Assembly (NCBI RefSeq): GCF_002754475.1
Contig: NZ_PEFL01000001.1
Coordinates: 2,914,001 to 2,978,000 of the forward strand
DNA length: 64,000 nt
Origin: Comamonas sp. 26
Lineage (GTDB): Bacteria; Pseudomonadota; Gammaproteobacteria; Burkholderiales; Burkholderiaceae_C
Reading direction: 5' to 3'
Shown piece after piece: positions 58,613 through 64,000 of this stretch (positions are counted from its first letter, which is position 1; each line of letters begins with the position of its first letter). Position numbers and translations under genes: made by a program. Below the pieces are notes generated by a model. It worked only from the letters and a program-made list of their open reading frames with translations, was not told where the DNA came from and did not search any database.

Positions 58613-58698
58613 TGGAGAATTGCAAGAAGCGAAGAGAGAAATAAAAAGAGAGCGGAAAGCAGACAGACCAGCCCCGGGCGCAGGGGCCAGCCCAAAGC

Positions 58699-58902
58699 TC
58701 AATAACGGGATGCAAAAACGGCTTGCCAGGAAGTATGTGCGCTAGCCATGCTGATGCCTGCAGGCAGCTTGGCTTGAGAATCCGCCTGCGCAGCGGCGGC
58801 CACGCTCTGCTGCAGATTCGTGGCGGGCAGAGACAGCGCCAGCGCTGCCAAGCCAAGCCCTAGAAACCGGACTCTGTTCATCAGGCGAGAAGGCTTTTTC
58901 AT
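58699..58902 (-). CDS. small exported protein
   Basis: Encodes 67 residues: a basic start and hydrophobic signal-type segment (MKKPSRLMNRVRFLGLGLAA, then LALSLPATNL), followed by a short mature part of about 35 residues. The start at 58902 has AAAGGAGA 7 nt upstream on the minus strand, one of the better ribosome-binding sites in the window. An upstream in-frame extension to 58998 reads poorly. No family recognised; translation is likely. Confidence 0.6.
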   Translation of the reverse strand: MKKPSRLMNRVRFLGLGLAALALSLPATNLQQSVAAAAQADSQAKLPAGISMASAHTSWQAVFASRY

Positions 58903-59120
58903 CGTAGTCTCCTTTGCTATGCCAGCGTTAACGTGTTGAGCGTCTAACGCCATATTTGCTTGCAGTATCGCCAGCGCAAAAAATGCCACATCGTCCATTT
59001 CAACGAACAGGTATTTACCTAAGGTTCAACCCCTAAGCTCTACCTGCCCAAGAATGAAAAGCGCCTGTCATTGACAGGCGATGAGCAAGAGAAAACTATG
59101 AAATCAGTAGCTACCAGCGC

Positions 59121-60299
59121 TTATCCAGCATGCACCAAAGGCTGATTTGAATGCGATTTTTTGCTGAGCAGCAAATTGAGGATGGGCACAACGCTGGAAG
59201 CCAGCGCGAACCAAAGCACAGGCTCAATCCCCTGCGCGCCCATGAGCTTGCCCGCCACACCCGGCCCCACCATGGAAGCCAGTGCAAACGCACCCGGCAC
59301 CAGCACAATGGCGCGTCCCGATGGGTCGGTGCGCGCGATATGGGCCGTCTGCAGCACGCAGCCGCAGGTAAAGGCAAATTCCCAGAGCCAGGCACCAGCG
59401 GCATAAAAGCCAAAACCCGTGGCTGATGCCAGCAGACCCAGCCCGCCCATCAGGCCCAGCAAGGTCACGCTCAGCCCCCGCACCAGAGACCAGCGCGCCC
59501 CCACCCCGGCAATGAAGAAAGCCGCCACGCTGCCAAGCAGCTTGAGCACGGCAAAGACCACACCCATGTCCGTTGCACTGACGGACAGGTGAACACCTAT
59601 GCGCTCCAGAAACGCCCACAGACCGATATTGCCGACCAGAAACAGCCACAGCACTGCCAGCGCCCACCAGGCTTTCACAGGCATGCGCTGAGGCTGAATG
59701 GTTAGCACATCGGTTGAGAGCGTTGAGCGGGCGTGCGCCCCACTCGGCCCCCAGAAAACGGAGAGCCCCAGCAGCAGCACCAGCGCAGCCAAGGCCCAGG
59801 CTGCACCCGCATACTGAAAGCGGGCAATCAGCAGTGGCGGCAGCGCAAACAGCACCGCAGCCGTCACAGAAAGCTCCACGCCCTGACGCACACCAAAGGC
59901 GCGCTCCTTGTTGGGCAGATCGGAAAGCATCCGCATGCCCAAGCAAGTCATGGTCGACGCAAAAAAGCCGGTGCAAGCCCAGCTGACATACAGCAGCGGC
60001 AAGGCCTGCACCATGGCGCTGAGCGCAAAGCACAGCGCCGTACCAATGGCACCCACCACCGTCAGCCAGCGCCAGTTGAGTCGGTTCATCCAGATAGGCG
60101 CTCCCAGCGTGCCCAGCAGATAGCCGCCAAAGCAGATGGAGCCGAGAAGGCCCACCTGCTCAGGCTGCAGATGAAAGCTGTCAGCCAGGCTTCCCAGCAG
60201 CACAGGCAGAGTATTGAACGGCAGACCACCAATGGTGGAGGCCAGACTGGCCGCCAGCATGAGTGCGACCACATTTTGAGGTTTAAGGGTCGCGCCCAT
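59121..60299 (-). CDS. MFS transporter
   Basis: A 392-residue major facilitator with about twelve spans. GLPFNTLPVLLGSLADSFHL, then VGLLGSICFGGYLLGTLGAP are the first two conserved segments. No specific subfamily is recognised. It lies 33 bp after the DUF35-MaoC gene on the same strand, so uptake or efflux of a compound handled by that operon is likely. The last codons overlap a degenerate copy of the dispersed repeat (around 59093-59125). Confidence 0.85.
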   Translation of the reverse strand: MGATLKPQNVVALMLAASLASTIGGLPFNTLPVLLGSLADSFHLQPEQVGLLGSICFGGYLLGTLGAPIWMNRLNWRWLTVVGAIGTALCFALSAMVQALPLLYVSWACTGFFASTMTCLGMRMLSDLPNKERAFGVRQGVELSVTAAVLFALPPLLIARFQYAGAAWALAALVLLLGLSVFWGPSGAHARSTLSTDVLTIQPQRMPVKAWWALAVLWLFLVGNIGLWAFLERIGVHLSVSATDMGVVFAVLKLLGSVAAFFIAGVGARWSLVRGLSVTLLGLMGGLGLLASATGFGFYAAGAWLWEFAFTCGCVLQTAHIARTDPSGRAIVLVPGAFALASMVGPGVAGKLMGAQGIEPVLWFALASSVVPILNLLLSKKSHSNQPLVHAG

Positions 60300-60332
60300 G
60301 CCAGTCTTTCACCGTCGTTCTGCTCGCGCAGA

Positions 60333-61277
60333 TTACATGTACAGAATCACCAGATCATTGATGACCGCAGGGCGGTCCTGACCCACCACATGGACGTTGA
60401 TTTCCATGGTGGTCTGCACACCGCTCTTGACCTGCTCAACCGCCTTGATACGCGCACGGGCGCGAATCTTGCAGCCAGAGGGAACAGGCGATGGGAAGCG
60501 CAGACGATCCGAGCCGTAATTGACCATGTTGTTGAAATCAACCACCTCGTAGTCCAAAGGGATCTGGAGCTGGCTGGCCAGCACCTGAACCAGAGCGCCA
60601 TGGGCGATGGTCGTGCCAAACGGGCTCTTTTCACGCGCTTGCACGGGGTCGGTGTGAATCCAGTAGTCATCGCCCGAGAGCTTGGCGAAGTCGTTGATAA
60701 CTTCCTGGCTCACGGTGAACTCGTTGGACCAGGGGCTGTATTCCTCTGAGACCAGCAACTTCATGGCATCGATGTCCTTGACGGAAATCTTGCGCTTGGG
60801 GACCGCGTTTTCCTGCTCGGCAGTGGTGGACGGTGCGGCCTCTTCTTCGGCCTTGATAACCGAAGGATGGCTGCCCGCCTTGTCGGTAAAGCGCAGCAGT
60901 GTGACTTCGCCGGGGCGGTCGTCAAACACAGGGCGCACTTCCATGCCAACCTTCAGCGCTTCAGGATCGACACCCACCATGGTGGTGTTGATGCGAACGC
61001 CTTCTTTCAGCTCAACCACGGCCAGTGCCTGAGGCATCTCGTCCGTGAACTCGGGCATGGTGGGAATGCGCGCAATGGTGAAGCTGTAAAGCGTGCCTTC
61101 TCCCGAGACTTTGCTCCACTTCAAGGAGCGCGATCCGCAGGTGGGGCAATGGGTGCGAGGGAAAAACAATGAATGTCCGCGGTCGCATTGCTGAATGCGG
61201 ACTTCATGGGCCTTGAGGCCTTCCCAGTACGGAGCCGAAATTTCCGTGGGATGCGGCAGAGGTTTGTTCCAGGCCAT
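60333..61277 (-). CDS. DUF35 (OB-fold)-MaoC dehydratase fusion protein
   Basis: A 314-residue two-domain protein. The N-terminal half is a DUF35 domain: a zinc ribbon (CDRGH, then HCPTCGS) and an OB-fold part (GEGTLYSFTIARIPTMPEF). A linker of about 35 residues follows. The C-terminal half is a MaoC-like hotdog hydratase with FAKLSGDDYWIHTDP and SPFGTTIAHGALVQVL, the Asp/His catalytic pattern of hydratase 2. Steroid side-chain hydratase ChsH2 has these two domains in reverse order. Four bp upstream is the thiolase-like gene, so the pair probably forms a complex in acyl-CoA side-chain removal. Confidence 0.88.
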   Translation of the reverse strand: MAWNKPLPHPTEISAPYWEGLKAHEVRIQQCDRGHSLFFPRTHCPTCGSRSLKWSKVSGEGTLYSFTIARIPTMPEFTDEMPQALAVVELKEGVRINTTMVGVDPEALKVGMEVRPVFDDRPGEVTLLRFTDKAGSHPSVIKAEEEAAPSTTAEQENAVPKRKISVKDIDAMKLLVSEEYSPWSNEFTVSQEVINDFAKLSGDDYWIHTDPVQAREKSPFGTTIAHGALVQVLASQLQIPLDYEVVDFNNMVNYGSDRLRFPSPVPSGCKIRARARIKAVEQVKSGVQTTMEINVHVVGQDRPAVINDLVILYM

Positions 61278-61281
61278 GTTC

Positions 61282-62496
61282 TTATGCTCCCCGCAGGATC
61301 AAGGCGCCCTGCTCGCTCATCACGCCACCGGTGCCGGACACATAGGCCAGATCGTTGCGACCCAGCTGTCTGTCACCTGCACGGCCCTGAATCTGGTGCA
61401 CCGCTTCAATCACTTGCGACATGCCGCCCGCTGTGCCCGACTGGCCGAAGCTCAGCTGACCACCGTGGGTGTTCATGGGGAAGTTGCCCTTGAAGGTGAA
61501 GTCGTTGTTGCGCAGGAAGCCCATGCCCTTGCCCTTTTCGCAAAAGCCCGCGTCTTCCAGCGACAGCATCACGGTGATGGTGTAGCAGTCATAGATCTGC
61601 GCCATGTGCATATCGGAAGGGCGCATTCCAGCCATCTCGAATGCCTTGGCAGATGCCGGGCCGATGGGGGTTTTGAGCATGTCAGCCATATAAGTGGGCG
61701 ACTTGCTGCTGACATGCTCGCCGCAGCCAACAATGCTGACGGGACGGTGCTTGGTGGTCTTGGCGCGATCTGCACGGGTGACGATCATGGCACCGCCACC
61801 TGCGGCGGGCAGCACGATTTCCAGCACGCGCAGGGGCTCGGCCACCATGCGCGAGTTCAGCACGTCATCCACCGTAATGGGCTGGCCGTAGAACATGGCG
61901 TTGGGGTTGTGACAGGCGTTGAAGCGCTGGTCCACGCTGATGCGCGCAAGCGCCGCTGCATCGTAGCCATACACCGCGCCATAGCGCTGGGCAATCATGG
62001 CGTAGCCGGTGTTCTGAGCCATGTGACCGTAGGGCAGGTCCATCTCGGCTTCAGGCGCACCAAAGCGGGTGCTGTGGCCGCCAAAACGGCTGGACTTCAT
62101 GACTTCCTTGAAGTGGTCGTCATGCTCAGACAGCGGCGTCATGCGCGATGGCAGCACGCAGACCACGGTGTTGCACAGGCCCAGCTCAATCGCTGCGGCT
62201 GCACGCCACACCATGGCTACGGAGCTGGCTCCGCCTAGGTCAACGACCTCGGCAAAGTTCAGTCGCACACCCAGGTATTCACCCGCCATGGCCGGCACAA
62301 AAGAGCCGGCTTCATGAAAGTGGGGGCCGCTGGTGATCAAACCATCGACCTCGGACAACTCCATGCCCGCGTCTTCCAGAGCCTGCAGCGTCAGGTCAGC
62401 CACCTGCTCCAGATGGAACATGCGTGGTGCTGTCGCGTATTTCTCCGGCTTGTACTGTGCAACGCCTACCAGCGCCGCTTTTCCTTGCAAACCCAT
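61282..62496 (-). CDS. thiolase-like lipid-transfer protein (SCP2-thiolase/Ltp family)
   Basis: A 404-residue thiolase-fold protein. Block one lacks the usual Cys nucleophile: VVDLGGASSVAMVWRAAAA stands where thiolases have CxS. The C-terminal catalytic loops are partly kept: QIYDCYTITVMLSLEDAG and NTHGGQLSFGQSGTAGG. This resembles Ltp2/Sal-type aldolases that cleave steroid side chains with a DUF35 partner. AGGGAGA precedes the ATG. First gene of the operon thiolase/DUF35-MaoC/MFS; divergent from the YCF48 gene by 212 bp. The reaction is not proven by sequence. Confidence 0.87.
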   Translation of the reverse strand: MGLQGKAALVGVAQYKPEKYATAPRMFHLEQVADLTLQALEDAGMELSEVDGLITSGPHFHEAGSFVPAMAGEYLGVRLNFAEVVDLGGASSVAMVWRAAAAIELGLCNTVVCVLPSRMTPLSEHDDHFKEVMKSSRFGGHSTRFGAPEAEMDLPYGHMAQNTGYAMIAQRYGAVYGYDAAALARISVDQRFNACHNPNAMFYGQPITVDDVLNSRMVAEPLRVLEIVLPAAGGGAMIVTRADRAKTTKHRPVSIVGCGEHVSSKSPTYMADMLKTPIGPASAKAFEMAGMRPSDMHMAQIYDCYTITVMLSLEDAGFCEKGKGMGFLRNNDFTFKGNFPMNTHGGQLSFGQSGTAGGMSQVIEAVHQIQGRAGDRQLGRNDLAYVSGTGGVMSEQGALILRGA

Positions 62497-62708
62497 ATGT
62501 CTCCCTTAACAAGAAAGTGTTCACTCATTGTCCAAATGAAGCGGACTGAATCCATCGTCTGTAGAGACTAAAAAACCGGCCCAGTACATACCCCTAATTC
62601 TCAGAGCAAACGTCCATTCGGACGATGTTGCCAGAGCCCCAAATCAAGAACCTGCCCTTGTGTTTGCAATACATGCACATGCGTGTAACAAATCAATAAG
62701 GAGACAAC

Positions 62709-63713
62709 GTGAAAACAGCCGTCGGTATCGGCGCAGCAGCATTGGTGGCCTTTGCCTCTGCGCTCGCCTTTGCACCTCGCACCCCACCCCCACTGGCCCC
62801 CACAACGATTGGCGTTGAGCGCAGCCACTTCAACACCGTCACTCAGGTGGGCGACAGGTTGCTGGCCGCCGGTGCTCTGGGTGGAATCCTCTACTCTGAC
62901 GACAAAGGCGTGACCTGGACCTCCGCCAAACTCAGCCAGGACCGTCAGGCCCTGCTCGTCAGCATTGCTTTCGCTCCCGACAAGAAAACCGGTTTTGCCG
63001 TGGGCCACGAGGGCTGGATGCTTCGCACCAAGGATGCTGGCAGCACCTGGGAAGAGGTCGCCTTCACCAAAGAAAACGGCGAGCCGCTGATGTCGATTGC
63101 ACGCCTGCCTTCGGGTGACTGGATCAGCGTCGGCGCGTTTGGCCGCGCCATCACCTCCAAGGACAACGGTCAGACCTGGGGCCCGCTGACGCTGCCTGCC
63201 GAAGTCGAAGACAAACACATGAACCGCATTGCCAGCACTGAAGATGGCAAGAACTGGCTGATCGTGGGCGAGCGCGGCCTGGTCATCAAGTCAACGGACT
63301 CTGGCGAGACATGGCAGATCGAGCCTGAGTTCTACAACGGCTCTTTCTACAACGCCATGTCTACCCGCGAAGGTGGCTGGCTCATCTACGGCATGCGTGG
63401 CAACGCATTTGTGCAGACCGCACCGGGCGAGCCGTGGAGCAAGTCCACGATTCAGGCGCCTATCTCCTTTTTCGGCCACGCCCAGGAAAAAGACGGAACC
63501 ATTGTTCTCGTCGGCCAGGGCAGCATGCTGGGCATGAGCAAGGACGGAGGCAAGACTTTCACGCTGCAGCGCGCCAAGGGCCGCGCGACCCTGACCGACA
63601 TCGTGCTGACCGGCCCTGACAGTGGCTGGATTTCCAGCGACGCGGGCCTGCAGCCCTTCCCCCCCTCTCAGGCCAAGGCAGCCGCACCCGCTGACCAAGG
63701 AGCGAAACAATGA
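62709..63713 (+). CDS. YCF48/BNR-repeat exported protein
   Basis: A 334-residue protein with an N-terminal hydrophobic signal or anchor (VGIGAAALVAFASALAFA). At least five BNR/Asp-box units are seen: SDDKGVTW, TKDAGSTW, SKDNGQTW, STDSGETW, SKDGGKTF, spread along a beta-propeller. The family is named after a photosystem assembly factor, but in proteobacteria such genes often precede an RND exporter, as here. GTG start at 62709 with AAGGAG 5 nt upstream. It overlaps the RND gene by 4 bp. Likely a periplasmic partner of that exporter. Confidence 0.87.
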   Translation: MKTAVGIGAAALVAFASALAFAPRTPPPLAPTTIGVERSHFNTVTQVGDRLLAAGALGGILYSDDKGVTWTSAKLSQDRQALLVSIAFAPDKKTGFAVGHEGWMLRTKDAGSTWEEVAFTKENGEPLMSIARLPSGDWISVGAFGRAITSKDNGQTWGPLTLPAEVEDKHMNRIASTEDGKNWLIVGERGLVIKSTDSGETWQIEPEFYNGSFYNAMSTREGGWLIYGMRGNAFVQTAPGEPWSKSTIQAPISFFGHAQEKDGTIVLVGQGSMLGMSKDGGKTFTLQRAKGRATLTDIVLTGPDSGWISSDAGLQPFPPSQAKAAAPADQGAKQ

Positions 63714-64000
63714 CTTTGAGTGAACCCACCAGCCGGCTGGACCGGATGATTGCAGCGACTGCGCGCTGGCTGATTTCGTGGAGCAAATCCATCGTCGCTC
63801 TGACGCTGATTGCCACGGTACTGCTGGCCATTTCTGCCACGCGCACTCATCTGGACCCTGGCTTTAACAAGCTGATCCCCATGCGTCATGACTACATGAC
63901 GGCTTTCCTCAAGCACGCAAGCACCTTCTCTGGCGCCAACCGCATTCTGGTAAGCGTGGAGTGGAAAGGCCAGCAGGGCGACATCTACAACAAGGAATTT
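63710..64000 (+). CDS. RND superfamily exporter, N-terminal part
   Basis: 97 codons; the rest is beyond the right edge. A cytoplasmic tail is followed by a membrane segment (SIVALTLIATVLLAISATRT), then periplasmic LDPGFNKLIPMRHDYM, typical of MMPL-type (hydrophobe/hopanoid-like) RND transporters. ATG overlaps the TGA of the YCF48 gene. Export of a lipid or hydrophobic compound is plausible. Association with the neighbouring acyl-CoA genes is positional only. Confidence 0.85.
   Translation, partial: MTLSEPTSRLDRMIAATARWLISWSKSIVALTLIATVLLAISATRTHLDPGFNKLIPMRHDYMTAFLKHASTFSGANRILVSVEWKGQQGDIYNKEF

Overview
The window looks like a chromosomal segment of a Comamonas testosteroni-type betaproteobacterium (Comamonadaceae). 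The strongest argument is 42.7-55.2 kb, where a divergent steroid-degradation locus has the published Comamonas testosteroni TA441 layout: ORF18, ORF17, tesI, tesH, tesA2 on one strand and tesA1, tesD, tesE, tesF, tesG on the other. Codon use is GC-rich throughout and long antisense shadow ORFs are common. No rRNA, CRISPR, phage or insertion-sequence gene was found.

Layout. 1-4.0 kb (minus): folC, a SPOR-domain dedD-like gene, cvpA and the 5' part of purF. 4.1-7.3 kb (plus): an ArsC/Spx-type reductase, a glycine-zipper protein, ppnP and argG. 7.4-10.0 kb (minus): a LapA-like protein and acs, whose 5' end carries an apparent one-base frameshift. 10.3-16.5 kb (plus): a YqhA/UPF0114 membrane protein, then a ProU-type glycine betaine importer (proV, proW and two tandem proX genes) behind a long structured leader. 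16.6-22.5 kb: a lipoprotein, a CheX-like protein, a MarR-Bcr/CflA pair, and a SulP transporter with a ParB-like nuclease-family protein. 22.6-28.5 kb: a class II fumarase, an MHYT-GGDEF-EAL signalling protein and a class I fumarase. 28.7-31.6 kb: a lipoprotein, a DUF938 methyltransferase, a LOG-family protein and crcB. 31.6-38.0 kb (minus): a complete Pha/Mrp antiporter operon with fused PhaAB. 38.2-42.6 kb: a GNAT protein, two membrane proteins, murI, a YgjP-like metallopeptidase, a conserved hypothetical gene, and tRNA-Leu(UAA) and tRNA-Gly(GCC), each with its own terminator.

The steroid block works as one pathway. TesH and TesI desaturate ring A and ORF17 is the likely ferredoxin reductase of the 9-alpha-hydroxylase. 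TesA1/TesA2 hydroxylate the resulting phenol. TesD hydrolyses the ring-cleavage product, and TesE/F/G convert the released dienoate to central metabolites. ORF18 (FadD3/ScdA-like) activates the remaining C/D-ring acid. The extradiol dioxygenase (tesB) and the hydroxylase oxygenase are not in this window. Downstream are a Fur-type-controlled TonB receptor/PepSY pair, then a thiolase-like/DUF35-MaoC/MFS operon divergent from a YCF48-like/RND exporter pair that runs off the window.

Most noteworthy: a decayed second copy of the tesG 3' end plus its terminator, flanking the iron-uptake pair; the acs frameshift; a TesA1 flavin reductase with a MarR-like C-terminal domain; a thiolase homologue without the usual nucleophilic Cys, next to a DUF35-MaoC fusion; the long proU leader; and a family of short dispersed intergenic repeats.
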